This document shows positions 44,658 to 53,450 of a DNA stretch of 64,000 nucleotides, piece after piece (positions within the stretch are counted from its first letter, which is position 1; each line of letters opens with the position of its first letter). The translations under genes and the position numbers were made by a program. Under the pieces are notes generated by a model, which saw only the letters and a program-made list of their open reading frames with translations, was not told the origin of the DNA and did no database searches. The stretch is taken from positions 62,001 to 126,000 of the forward strand of contig JABFRR010000003.1 of assembly GCA_013141065.1 (NCBI GenBank). Direction: 5' to 3'. The DNA comes from Bacteriovoracaceae bacterium. Lineage in GTDB: Bacteria > Bdellovibrionota > Bacteriovoracia > Bacteriovoracales > Bacteriovoracaceae.

Positions 44658-45122
44658 TTAAGTGGACTTTCGGGACTGCTTAACTGATTCTACTAATTTA
44701 AAGTAGTGAGACTGTTCTTCCATCGACAGAGGCTTAATTCCTTCAACATTCTTTTTTCTAATACCTTTGGATCTTATGAGTTCATCACCACTACGAATTT
44801 TTTTAGTGAGCTGTTGGCCTAAGTGCCTGACCCAGCCAGGGCAGTGTTTTTTCATTTCTTCAGAGGGAATTTTAAGAAATAAAGAATCTTCCAGACAAAC
44901 AATACTGGCACTTCTTTTACCTTCATCAAAAAAAGAAAGCTCACCAATATATTCTCCAACTCCTAAGTAGGCGACAGGAATAATTTCAGATCCTTTTTGG
45001 ACAAAGACCATAACTTTTCCTTTTTCTATTATATAAAGATCATTTTCCATATCATTTGCTAAAAATAAAAATTCATTATTTTTATGATTGATAAGTATTG
45101 TTCCATCTTCAACTTGAGTCAT
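44658..45122 (-). CDS. cyclic-nucleotide-binding domain protein
   Basis: A 154-aa protein consisting of one cNMP-binding beta-roll. The phosphate-binding cassette reads YIGELSFFDEGKRSASIV, with the Glu and Arg that contact the nucleotide in CRP-type domains. No helix-turn-helix follows; the C-terminal 40 residues are a charged helix. It may be a stand-alone sensor that works through a partner. An AGGAG site precedes the ATG. The upstream SGNH-like gene ends 9 bp before this gene's start, so they are probably one operon. Confidence 0.8.
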   Translation of the reverse strand: MTQVEDGTILINHKNNEFLFLANDMENDLYIIEKGKVMVFVQKGSEIIPVAYLGVGEYIGELSFFDEGKRSASIVCLEDSLFLKIPSEEMKKHCPGWVRHLGQQLTKKIRSGDELIRSKGIRKKNVEGIKPLSMEEQSHYFKLVESVKQSRKST

Positions 45123-45131
45123 CTCGTTCTC

Positions 45132-46286
45132 CTAATTTTCTGTCACGCTAAGTATTTTTTTTAATAAGCTACCAAGTTCATCTACCATGAATTGATAAAA
45201 TAGATTTTGAGGTGTGAGTTCGTCATTAAAGAGGCCATCTTTTAAAAGTTGTGAACTCATAAATTGATCAAAGTCGATGAGATGAACAAATTTAGTTTTA
45301 GCCAATTTTTTTAAGATCGCATTGTAAACTGCATTACCTCGCCAGTTGGCACAATCAAAAACTGTGGCTTTGTAGAGATTTTCTCTCGCGACTTTCAGGT
45401 CACCGAGTCTTAAAGCGGCCAATCCTAAAAGATAAAATGAACGCGCATTCGAAGGAGTGAGTGAAGCCAACTCAAGCGCTTTGGGGTAGGCAATTTTATA
45501 AGAGCCTAGTTTAATATCAGCTTCTATTTCTTGTTGAAGTTCGACAATGTCGTCGGAGCTTGAGTTGGCGCAAATTTCTTTTGGCTCAACCGTGAGGTTT
45601 AGTGGAGTCGTAACGAGTATGAGGCTGCTTTTTTTATCTTTAACAGTGTCAATTAATTCTTTGACCTCATATTCAAATATTTTGAAAGTGAGTTCTTTTT
45701 CTAAAAGCTTCTCGTCAGCAGAGAGTAAATTTTCATATTCATTGAACTCGTCTAAATCAAGGTATTCAACACTTTTGTAAAAAATTTTTGAAAGCCAAGG
45801 AAATGTTATAATTAGAGAGATTAATTTTTCATCATCATAGGTTTTAAAATTTTTTATAATTTTTTTTCTATCAGTTATTTCAAATTTTTTTTCTTGAAGT
45901 TCACTGCTCGCACCAAAATAAATAACGACAGGAGGCATTTTTTTTAATTTTTTTAATTTATAAAGTGTTCTAAACAATCCTTCCTTAGGTCTGCTCCAAT
46001 TGTAAATATTTGGAGGTGTAGTCACAGCGTCTTTGAATTGATTTGTAATCATTTCACTGTGAGCATTTAACGACTGGCCCATTTGGTCACCGACAATGAG
46101 AATCTTAGCATCTGATGCCTCTTTTATTTCAATCGCATTGTCGCTTTCAAATTTTTTATCAAATGCCGGAGTTAAACTGTATGGATAGGGAATTAAAAGC
46201 TCACGATTAAGTGAGTAATCCCAATAGATGTAGGTACTTATGGCAACAATACCTATTACGAGTGCGGCTAAAATCTTTTTATACAT
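45132..46286 (-). CDS. membrane-anchored SGNH-like protein with TPR insert
   Basis: From ATG 46286 the product is 384 aa; a longer reading to 46352 would run into the divergent U32 gene. It has one N-terminal transmembrane helix. The rest follows the SGNH-hydrolase order: ILIVGDQMGQSL at block I, VVIYFGASSEL at block III, LVTTPLNL, and FNDELTPQNLFYQF at the last block. Block I has Gln where the catalytic Ser should be, and the last block lacks the usual D-x-x-H His. The enzyme is probably inactive or altered. TPR-like helices (ALELASLTPSNARSFYLLGL) sit between. It may bind polysaccharide or protein. Confidence 0.55.
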   Translation of the reverse strand: MYKKILAALVIGIVAISTYIYWDYSLNRELLIPYPYSLTPAFDKKFESDNAIEIKEASDAKILIVGDQMGQSLNAHSEMITNQFKDAVTTPPNIYNWSRPKEGLFRTLYKLKKLKKMPPVVIYFGASSELQEKKFEITDRKKIIKNFKTYDDEKLISLIITFPWLSKIFYKSVEYLDLDEFNEYENLLSADEKLLEKELTFKIFEYEVKELIDTVKDKKSSLILVTTPLNLTVEPKEICANSSSDDIVELQQEIEADIKLGSYKIAYPKALELASLTPSNARSFYLLGLAALRLGDLKVARENLYKATVFDCANWRGNAVYNAILKKLAKTKFVHLIDFDQFMSSQLLKDGLFNDELTPQNLFYQFMVDELGSLLKKILSVTEN

Positions 46287-46344
46287 ACTTTGATTGTATT
46301 GGATTTTTTTGGTATCTAAAAGAGCGAAATAATAAAGGAAAAGT

Positions 46345-47586
46345 ATGACCAACTCTAATTGGACTCCAGAAATTCTGGCCCCGGCCGGAAGTTTAGAAAA
46401 ACTAAAAGTTTCCGTTTTGTACGGTGCAAACGCTGTTTATCTCGGTGGGCAAAAATTTGGGCTACGACAAGCTTCAGACAATTTTAGTGCTCAAGAGCTG
46501 CGAGAAGGAGTTCAGTTTGCTCATTCACGAGGGGCACACGTCTATGTTGTGTTAAATAGTTTTCTTCACGACAAAGACCTAGAAGAATTACCAGAGTTTT
46601 TAAGTCTCTTAATCGAGCTTCAAGTTGATGCAGTCATTGTTTCTGATTTAGGCGTGATCACGACCATTCAAAAACATTCCAATTTAGTTATCCATTTATC
46701 CACACAAGCGAGTTGTCTCAATATTGAGTCAGCAAAACTTTGGAAAAAAATGGGTGTAACGAGAATTGTTCTAGGCAGAGAAGTAACAATCAAAGAAGCA
46801 AGTCTAATAAAAAAAGAAACTGGTCTTGAAATTGAAATGTTTGTTCATGGTTCAATGTGTATGTCATTTTCTGGTAATTGTGTAATCTCAAATTATACTC
46901 AGGGTCGTGATTCAAATAGAGGTGGATGTGCTCACTCTTGTCGATTTGAATATTCAATAGATTTCCAAAATGGAATCCCCAGTCATAATGAAGCTCAGAA
47001 AAAAGCTTTTTTCATGAGTTCTAAAGATCTCGAGGGCATCCGTATGCTCAGTGAATTTATTGAAGCTGGAATAGACTCTCTGAAAGTAGAAGGAAGAAAC
47101 AAGAGCCATTATTACGCAGGCACTGTTTCAAAAGTGTATTCTGAAGCAATGAGATTTTATAAAACTCATGGTCATTTTTTATCAGACGATTTATTTAAGT
47201 GGGAAAGTGAACTCAGAAAAATTTCTCATCGAGACTATACATCTGGAAGTCTAGAAAACTATGCTGATGAGACGTCGATTTATAATGAGCGCGATCAAGA
47301 AGATAATGAATATGTCGTGAGTGGCGTAGTGCTAGAAGTTAAAGAATCTGATTATCTTTTGATCGAGGTCAGAAGTGCTTTTTATCCTGGAGAAACGCTA
47401 GAAATAATGCCATTTGTTGGTGAAATTTTGGAACATAAAATTCCCAGTATTCAAACTATCTCAGGCACTCTAATAGAGAAATCAAAACCAGGCAGTGTGG
47501 TGAAAATTGACTATATGGCCGGAGCTGAAAAATATAATCTCATTCGAAAAAAAATTAAGGCCATGCCCCTTGAGGCAGCACTATGA
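46345..47586 (+). CDS. peptidase U32-family protein
   Basis: A 413-aa U32-family protein. PEILAPAGSLEKLKVSVLYG opens the TIM-barrel-like domain, and the family signature E-x-F-x-x-G-S-x-C-x(4)-G-x-C is present from about residue 164 (EMFVHGSMCMSFSGNC), followed by two more Cys in GGCAHSC, giving a four-Cys iron-sulfur-type set. Members include RlhA, TrhP and the UbiU/UbiV pair; most act in RNA hydroxylation or O2-independent ubiquinone hydroxylation, not proteolysis. AAAGGA precedes the ATG. It overlaps a second U32-like gene by 4 bp. Confidence 0.85.
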   Translation: MTNSNWTPEILAPAGSLEKLKVSVLYGANAVYLGGQKFGLRQASDNFSAQELREGVQFAHSRGAHVYVVLNSFLHDKDLEELPEFLSLLIELQVDAVIVSDLGVITTIQKHSNLVIHLSTQASCLNIESAKLWKKMGVTRIVLGREVTIKEASLIKKETGLEIEMFVHGSMCMSFSGNCVISNYTQGRDSNRGGCAHSCRFEYSIDFQNGIPSHNEAQKKAFFMSSKDLEGIRMLSEFIEAGIDSLKVEGRNKSHYYAGTVSKVYSEAMRFYKTHGHFLSDDLFKWESELRKISHRDYTSGSLENYADETSIYNERDQEDNEYVVSGVVLEVKESDYLLIEVRSAFYPGETLEIMPFVGEILEHKIPSIQTISGTLIEKSKPGSVVKIDYMAGAEKYNLIRKKIKAMPLEAAL

Positions 47587-48788
47587 AATTTGTTACTTAT
47601 GCAGAAAATAGTGAGCAATTAAAAAAGATTCATAAAGAAGCCTCTTCTTTGAATATTGATCTCAACAAACTTGAAGTGATAGTGGGTACGAATTCATTGT
47701 CGCGCTTTAGTGAAAATAGTTTTTCAGATCTCATGGAAATGATTTCTTTAAACCAAACTCTTAAATTACCTCTATTATTAGAATGGGATATTTTGGCCCA
47801 GGAAAATCGTTTTAAAAATAGTACTGAAGAGTTATTGAAACTTCCTCTTCATGAATTTATTGCTATTAGGCTTCAAGATCCAGGAGCGGTTAATTTTATT
47901 AAGAGTCATTTTCCGTGGCTTAAAATCCAACTCATCTTAGAAAATGGAAATCACAATTTTGAGGGACTTTGCCGCTGGAGTGATTTTTTAGGCGAACAGC
48001 TTGATCGTTTAATTTTATCCAATGAACTTTCTCGTGAACACTTAGTGAAATATTCTCAAAGTTTGAAAGCAAAAATAGAAGTTTTAGCATTTGGAAGGAT
48101 TCTCCTTTTTTATTCGCCAAGATTACTTTTATCACCACTTAAAAAATCTGAAATAAGTGAAAATTTAAAGGCTAAAAATTTAGAGGCCTATGGTACTAGT
48201 GAAGAAAGTCCACATTCTGGTTTCCCATTAATTGAAAATGCTCATGGGACTTTCATGTTCAACGTAAAAGACCTAAGTTTAATTGAGCATATTAATGAAC
48301 TTAAAGAAATGAATGTTGAAGCCGTTCGTTTTGATTTACGATTTGATAACAGTCTTATTTTTCTCGAAAAGTTTTTATCTCACGCTTTAGTAAAAGATGA
48401 AGTGACTTTAGGTTCAGAAATTAAATCAAAACATCCAAGGGCCCTCATTAAAGGCTTTTATAATGTTAATAAGAGTGATGTTTTATTTCCTAAACTAAAA
48501 AATTCGAGAATACAGCGTTTTGATACTCATTACCTCGGAGAGGTGATCGATGTGGAAAGAGATGAACAAATCACATTGATGATTAAGTCCGAAGACCTAT
48601 GCCTAAATATAGGCGATAGTATTCGGCTTGTGACTCCTGAAGGAAAAATTAAAATTAGCTTTATAAAAGAATTAAAAAATATTTCAAAAGAAAATTTAAA
48701 TAAAGTCTCAAGAGATGAGATTTGTACGATTCCTTACCTGAGTGGCATTGTGGCTAAGACCCAAGTCTATCTAGAACAAAAAACGTAA
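47583..48788 (+). CDS. degenerate U32-like partner protein
   Basis: A 401-aa protein starting within the stop of the preceding U32 gene. The order of elements mirrors that protein: LILENGNHNFEGLCRW in place of the LSTQASCLNIESAK segment, then KIEVLAFGRILLFYSPRLLL in place of the Cys signature, as in UbiV-like GRxxLxYSxRC regions. The cluster-binding cysteines are missing. It probably forms a heterodimer with the active neighbour, as UbiU does with UbiV, but as a structural subunit. Its 3' end overlaps the convergent methyltransferase gene by 35 bp. Confidence 0.65.
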   Translation: MKFVTYAENSEQLKKIHKEASSLNIDLNKLEVIVGTNSLSRFSENSFSDLMEMISLNQTLKLPLLLEWDILAQENRFKNSTEELLKLPLHEFIAIRLQDPGAVNFIKSHFPWLKIQLILENGNHNFEGLCRWSDFLGEQLDRLILSNELSREHLVKYSQSLKAKIEVLAFGRILLFYSPRLLLSPLKKSEISENLKAKNLEAYGTSEESPHSGFPLIENAHGTFMFNVKDLSLIEHINELKEMNVEAVRFDLRFDNSLIFLEKFLSHALVKDEVTLGSEIKSKHPRALIKGFYNVNKSDVLFPKLKNSRIQRFDTHYLGEVIDVERDEQITLMIKSEDLCLNIGDSIRLVTPEGKIKISFIKELKNISKENLNKVSRDEICTIPYLSGIVAKTQVYLEQKT

Positions 48789-49944
48789 CGGGAATTCCAC
48801 CATTTTTAAAAGCGAAACTTGATCGAAGCTCTTTGCGATCTGGTTTATAGCAATACTCATCAGGAATGATTATGCCAAGACGTTCGGGAGCATAAACTTT
48901 ATTGATGGTTGAAATAAGATGAGTGTAATAGGAGAGTGTGATCTCACTTTTTTCACCAATTCGATGACCGTAGGGAGGGTTGATAATCACTATGTTTTGT
49001 TGATTGAAAATACCGTCTTTGTTTGATTTAAATAAATCGGCTTCTTTGATACTTATTTTTTTGTCACCACAGTTCTTTTGGGCAAGTTCAACAATTTCTG
49101 GATTAATTTCAAATCCTAAGAGTTTTTTAAATGAATTTTTATATTTATCTTCACTTGTCTGATGAAGTTGTATCAAAGTCGTTTTCAGTTGAGCGTCATC
49201 AATGGCAATGGGGAAATATTGATAAGCAAATGATCGATCAGTATTAATAGTATTTTGATCGTGAGCCTCGATTAAAAATGTTCCAGAACCACACATTGGA
49301 TCAATGAGTGTAAAGTCTTGGATACTGGCCAAGTCTTGAGTGAGTGCACGAAGTAGAATAGCAGCAAAACTCTCTCTGATTGGGGCCAGCCCCGTAAATA
49401 TTTTCTCGCCTCGCTTATGCAGTCGTTCTCCAGTAGTGTCGATACTTATAGTGACCAGGTCATCGACTGATCGATAATAGATTGTTGGAAAGTATTTTTG
49501 GATTTCAGTATTTGAGGCCAGGTCTAAAAATTTCTTTTTCACCGGCTGCTTTTTGTAACATTCCATAACCCCATCAATGATGGCCTTTGAAATTTTTCGA
49601 GAATCAAAAAGTTTTGAGTTGGTGCTGGCCGCTTCAACTTCGGGGCATTGGCCAAGAAGATAGTCTTTCCAAGGAAGTTTTGAAATTTTGTTAAATAGTT
49701 TTGGAAAATCACGCGCTTTAAATTCTGCAATTCTTAATAAAATTCGAGTAGGAGTTTTGAGTATATGATTGAGGAGCAGGCCATGACTTAATTCACAGCT
49801 TATAAGTATCCCACCAAAATCAACCGATTTTACCAGTAGGGTGGAATCAGGAAAATGGTCATTCCATTTTTCATTAAGTTCACTAAGACCTAAATTCGCT
49901 AGTCCCAAAGGGTAAATAAGATAAAAATCACGATTACTTTGCAT
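48754..49944 (-). CDS. THUMP-domain 23S rRNA m2G methyltransferase (RlmL-like)
   Basis: A 396-aa COG0116 enzyme. An N-terminal THUMP-like RNA-binding region (residues about 50-160) precedes a Rossmann methyltransferase domain with IDPMCGSGTFLIEA (SAM site) and the catalytic NPPYG (IINPPYGHRIG). It should methylate N2 of guanosine in 23S rRNA, like the RlmL half of E. coli RlmKL. The RlmK half is not present. No clear Shine-Dalgarno sequence is seen before the ATG. Confidence 0.85.
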   Translation of the reverse strand: MQSNRDFYLIYPLGLANLGLSELNEKWNDHFPDSTLLVKSVDFGGILISCELSHGLLLNHILKTPTRILLRIAEFKARDFPKLFNKISKLPWKDYLLGQCPEVEAASTNSKLFDSRKISKAIIDGVMECYKKQPVKKKFLDLASNTEIQKYFPTIYYRSVDDLVTISIDTTGERLHKRGEKIFTGLAPIRESFAAILLRALTQDLASIQDFTLIDPMCGSGTFLIEAHDQNTINTDRSFAYQYFPIAIDDAQLKTTLIQLHQTSEDKYKNSFKKLLGFEINPEIVELAQKNCGDKKISIKEADLFKSNKDGIFNQQNIVIINPPYGHRIGEKSEITLSYYTHLISTINKVYAPERLGIIIPDEYCYKPDRKELRSSFAFKNGGIPVTFFVLDRLGS

Positions 49945-49980
49945 GCATAGTAAGTCTCAAATAGTTGGAGAAATGTCAGT

Positions 49981-50012
49981 AAAAAAAAGCCGTGAAGAAT
50001 TTTCTTCACGGC
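49981..50012 (-). terminator. rho-independent terminator of the COG0523 gene
   Basis: On the minus strand GCCGTGAAGAA pairs perfectly with TTCTTCACGGC (11 bp, 2-nt loop) and is followed by eight T (49988-49981). It lies 50 bp after the stop at 50062. Confidence 0.9.
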
Positions 50013-50061
50013 AATGGACTGCACTTAAAGATCTTGTTACGGGAGATCCACTAGATACAAG

Positions 50062-51267
50062 TCACATTAAGTATTGATGAATAGGAGATTCTATATAGTT
50101 TTCACTCCAATATATTTTGCCATAACTTAATTCTTCTTGGGTTAAAAGTGCTGAAGTAAACAAGGATTCAATTAATTGCTGAGACTGATATTTCTTAAAA
50201 TTTTGACCAATAAAAACTATTTCTTGAACTCTATCCCCAAATTCAGGATGCCAAGTCTTTTTTACTGTGTTGAGTTCAGATTCATCTAATTCCCATTCAC
50301 TCATTTCCATGGAAGCCAACCACTGTCCTTTGGTTTCTAGGGTGCTTGTTCTTCCGGCCTGAGACCATAGGGCAACTTCACTAGGCCTTGAAGCTAACCA
50401 AAAAAAACCTTTTGATCGAATGACTTCTTCTGGAAGATTCGTCAAGACCTTCCATAGTCTATCTGGGTGAAAAGGTCTTCTCTCCTTGAAGACAAAACTA
50501 GAAATCCCATACTCTTCAGTCTCAGTGGATTCTTCTCCTCTTAATTCCTGCATCCATCCCGGATTATTTATAGCTTCATCAAAATTAAAGAGTTTTGTAT
50601 TTAGTATTTCATCTATGTTAATTTTTGATTTTATAGATTGAATGATTTTAGCTTTCGGGTTGAGTTTCTTTAATATTCCTATAAGTTTTAAATTCTCTTC
50701 AGTGCTGATGAGGTCAGTTTTATTTATTAAGAGAATATTGGCAAACTCAATTTGTGAAATCAGCAAATCTGTAATTGTTCTTTCATCTTCCGGGCCTACT
50801 TCAAGCTTGCGGTCTTTTAGGTCGATGGCATCCATATAGTCTTTATAAAAATTTAATCCATCGATAACGGTGACCATCGTATCAAGCCTAGCATAACGAG
50901 AAAGTCCTACGCCTTGTTCATCTTCAAATGTAAAAGTTTCAGCAACGGGAATTGCCTCAGATATTCCGCTTGATTCAATAACCAGGTAATCAAATTTCTC
51001 TTCAAGTGCTAGTTTTTTAATTTCTAGTAAGAGGTCCTCTCGGAGAGTACAGCAAATGCAACCATTGCTCATTTCTACTAATTTTTCTTTGGTCTTAATA
51101 ATTCCTGAATCAATGTTCACTTCGCTCATGTCATTGACAATCACGGCTATTTTCATGCCGTGATTGTCACTCAGTATATGGTTGAGCAAGGTGGTTTTTC
51201 CTGCTCCTAAAAAGCCAGAAAGAACAGTGACTGGAATTATTTTTTGCGAATTGCTTGCATATGACAT
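50062..51267 (-). CDS. COG0523 metallochaperone GTPase (ZigA/CobW-like)
   Basis: A 401-aa G3E-family GTPase from ATG 51267. The P-loop SGFLGAGKTT (residues 17-26), the metal site GCICC (69-73) and the guanine motif NKTD are visible, and a C-terminal CobW_C domain follows (about 260-390). Such proteins deliver zinc or another metal to client enzymes under limitation. A TTG at 51294 is in frame but lies within the putative operator. The operator TTGCAA-N5-TTGCAA sits 10 bp before the ATG, consistent with control by a Fur-family (Zur) repressor. A strong terminator ends the unit. Confidence 0.88.
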   Translation of the reverse strand: MSYASNSQKIIPVTVLSGFLGAGKTTLLNHILSDNHGMKIAVIVNDMSEVNIDSGIIKTKEKLVEMSNGCICCTLREDLLLEIKKLALEEKFDYLVIESSGISEAIPVAETFTFEDEQGVGLSRYARLDTMVTVIDGLNFYKDYMDAIDLKDRKLEVGPEDERTITDLLISQIEFANILLINKTDLISTEENLKLIGILKKLNPKAKIIQSIKSKINIDEILNTKLFNFDEAINNPGWMQELRGEESTETEEYGISSFVFKERRPFHPDRLWKVLTNLPEEVIRSKGFFWLASRPSEVALWSQAGRTSTLETKGQWLASMEMSEWELDESELNTVKKTWHPEFGDRVQEIVFIGQNFKKYQSQQLIESLFTSALLTQEELSYGKIYWSENYIESPIHQYLM

Positions 51268-51277
51268 TTTTAGATAA

Positions 51278-51294
51278 TTGCAAATGAGTTGCAA
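51278..51294. promoter_or_regulatory. candidate Zur/Fur-family operator
   Basis: TTGCAAATGAGTTGCAA, a 17-bp inverted repeat TTGCAA-N5-TTGCAA, directly upstream of the COG0523 gene. Fur-family sites of several proteobacteria contain TGCAA half-sites. Zur control of COG0523 genes is common; the link here is inference. Confidence 0.5.
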
Positions 51295-51314
51295 AAAAGC
51301 AAGCTTTTACTTGT

Positions 51315-52373
51315 TTATTTTGATGTATCAAGAGAAGTATCAGTCTGTTTTGGTTGTTCTGTATTGAGTTTTAAACTCGTGACTCTATTGCAATCTGAAG
51401 TTTTTGTTATTGATTGACCAATGGCAAAGGGAGGAATGGTTCCAAAGTCGACTCCCGATTTTTCAAAGTTACCCTCAATTTTCGCGATACCATCTTTTAG
51501 ACTTCCACCTTCTTTGGTGTAGGCACTCATCGTTGTTATTGTTTTTCCTGATACGGAGAGTTTTAAAATTTCTTTAGAATCATCGACAACAGAGCCCTTA
51601 GTTGAAAAAGGGGATTTAACTTGACGGAAAAAAATATCATTACCACTTTTTTGAACAAGTCCGATGATTTCTCCTTCTTTGTTACGTAACTCTAAATTGC
51701 CACTCAATTTCGTTGAACAATCACCTCGTTGATCACTAAAAGTCTCAGATTGATGTAGGCACCAATCTTCATTTTGTTGCCAAATATTTAAAAAGTAAGA
51801 TTTAAATATTTTTTCATTTTCTTCAAATTGATAAGTTTTAATTTGAACTCCGCCTGAAAATAAATCCATACGAATATTTTGATCTCGTGTTGCCCACATT
51901 GAAAAAGTGGCTTCTTTTAATTCAAGATGAATAGGTCTTCCTGGAAGATCATAACACTTGTCTCGAGAATCATCTTTAGTCGGAATTCGGCATTGTCCTA
52001 AAGTTTCCTGGTAGCGAGTTGCAATTATACATGTTGGACTTTCTCCATTCATATTTGTATCTAGTGCATAGAGTGGAATTCGACCTTTAAGAGGATCTCC
52101 ATCGCCGTTAAATTTGTATCTGACCGGAGCAAGTGGGAATTTATCTGTACTAACTGAAATTACACACTCATTTCCTTCTTTTTCTGCAGATAATTTCACT
52201 GGTAATGGGCGTCCCGGGCCAGCGAACGATCCTATCCCTTGGAGGATAAAATATTCATCTAAACGTCCCTCAATTAAGGCCATTCTTCCACATTGAAAAA
52301 CAGATCGTGGTTCAAAAGCAAAAAGTTGTGATTGAAATAATATGGCGACAAAAATAAAGGAGATTCTGGCCAT
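51315..52373 (-). CDS. exported protein, unknown
   Basis: A 352-aa product with a signal peptide (MARISFIFVAILFQSQLFA). Mostly beta, with several Cys pairs (FQCGRMALIEG, CIIATRYQETLGQCRI, CYDLPGRP, CLHQSETFSDQRGDCS). It seems to have two similar halves built of short strands, but I could not align them by eye with confidence. AGGAA precedes the ATG. The truncated barrel sequence lies 22 bp upstream in the same orientation. Function unknown. Confidence 0.55.
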   Translation of the reverse strand: MARISFIFVAILFQSQLFAFEPRSVFQCGRMALIEGRLDEYFILQGIGSFAGPGRPLPVKLSAEKEGNECVISVSTDKFPLAPVRYKFNGDGDPLKGRIPLYALDTNMNGESPTCIIATRYQETLGQCRIPTKDDSRDKCYDLPGRPIHLELKEATFSMWATRDQNIRMDLFSGGVQIKTYQFEENEKIFKSYFLNIWQQNEDWCLHQSETFSDQRGDCSTKLSGNLELRNKEGEIIGLVQKSGNDIFFRQVKSPFSTKGSVVDDSKEILKLSVSGKTITTMSAYTKEGGSLKDGIAKIEGNFEKSGVDFGTIPPFAIGQSITKTSDCNRVTSLKLNTEQPKQTDTSLDTSK

Positions 52374-52395
52374 AAAAATTCCTGGTTAAGTGTAA

Positions 52396-52758
52396 CTACC
52401 AGGCAAGGCCAAAAGTTCCGCCAGCAATTCCTGATGTTCTCTTATCGTAATTATCAAGTTTGGCCTGAGCAATTCCGCCTTCAAGTTTGATTTTTATGCC
52501 AAGACTTTCTGATCCTGCTAAAAAAAGTTCATAACCGAGTAACAGACCAGTATTGTAAGATTTTCCTTTAGCATTTATCGTTGAAAATTGTGTACTTTTA
52601 AGTTTCCCATCATATGTATATCGATCGTGAAAAAGATTAGTGTAAAAGAGATTGTTTGGATTAATTCGTTTTCCTAAAAGTAAAGTGACTTCAATGCTTT
52701 TAACTTTCATGTCAGTTTCATATATTCTTGCACCTGATGAGCTTGAGGTATAAGTCAC
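52396..52758 (-). pseudogene. outer-membrane barrel gene lacking its 5' end
   Basis: The reading frame encodes six strand-like segments of a small barrel (SIEVTLLLGKRI, YTNLFHDRYTYDG, NTGLLLGYELFLA, IKIKLEGGIAQAKLD, then a closing strand ending in LAW). The only start is GTG 52758, with no ribosome site and no signal peptide. The frame is open upstream to 52908 and reads another strand there (KGAIAVAYGYDHPEA), showing that homology continues past the GTG, but no ATG, GTG or TTG exists in that stretch, which runs into the preceding lipoprotein gene. The simplest reading is a barrel gene that lost its N-terminus. A frameshift joining it to the lipoprotein gene is the alternative. Confidence 0.5.
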
Positions 52759-52826
52759 TGAGGAAGCTTCAGGATGATCATATCCATACGCTACGGCAAT
52801 AGCGCCTTTGATCCCTTCTTCTTTTT

Positions 52827-53294
52827 TTAATTCTGGTCGCTGATTTGGATATTGGCCGTCTTGGTTTCCTGGCAGTTTGAGTGTGTAGTAGCTACAAAAT
52901 TGAGAACTTCATTTTCTCTATTAACTGTGACTACAGAATCATCATAATAAGTTGTAACTAGCTTAATATTGAGTTCAGTTAGTCCCTCATATTTCTCGTC
53001 ATAAATATTATAATTAATGAGATTATTCACTCCTTTTTTACGAGTGAAATATGGCCTTTCACAATCATGGTATGATGTGCACTCAGTTATTATTTCAGAT
53101 CCATTAAGTGAAATACTTTGTGATTTATAATTAGAATCGATCAGATTGAATTCTATCTTGAGATTAGGGGCTAAGATATAATTCATAGTGCATTTTTTAG
53201 CGCTTAATCCACTTATAACTGTTGAATCTCCAATGTAACCCTTGCATCCTGAAAGTATTATGCTTGTTACAAGAAATAGTAATACTGATTTCAT
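52827..53294 (-). CDS. small lipoprotein
   Basis: A 155-aa product with lipobox LSGC (residues 14-17) after MKSVLLFLVTSII. The mature domain is beta-rich with several Cys, including CTSYHDCERPYF. AGGAA precedes the ATG. It is divergent from aroA and is followed by the truncated barrel frame. Function unknown. Confidence 0.6.
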   Translation of the reverse strand: MKSVLLFLVTSIILSGCKGYIGDSTVISGLSAKKCTMNYILAPNLKIEFNLIDSNYKSQSISLNGSEIITECTSYHDCERPYFTRKKGVNNLINYNIYDEKYEGLTELNIKLVTTYYDDSVVTVNRENEVLNFVATTHSNCQETKTANIQISDQN

Positions 53295-53435
53295 AAGAAT
53301 TCCTGTTTAAATTGTACCTATTAATATCGACAAGCGATTGTGTTTTCTTTAATTTAGTTCGTCCCACTTAAAAGGTTGAGGTTATTTGTCGGGATTGTTT
53401 TTCCAATGAAATTTTAATCTGAAAATACAAATCTC

Positions 53436-53450
53436 TGTTACAATTTACCC
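53436..53450 (+). promoter_or_regulatory. aroA operon promoter, leaderless type, extended -10
   Basis: TGT followed by TACAAT (53439-53444) forms an extended -10 element, then 6 nt to the ATG of aroA at 53451. No Shine-Dalgarno site is present. The -35 region is weak, as usual for extended -10 promoters. Confidence 0.55.
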
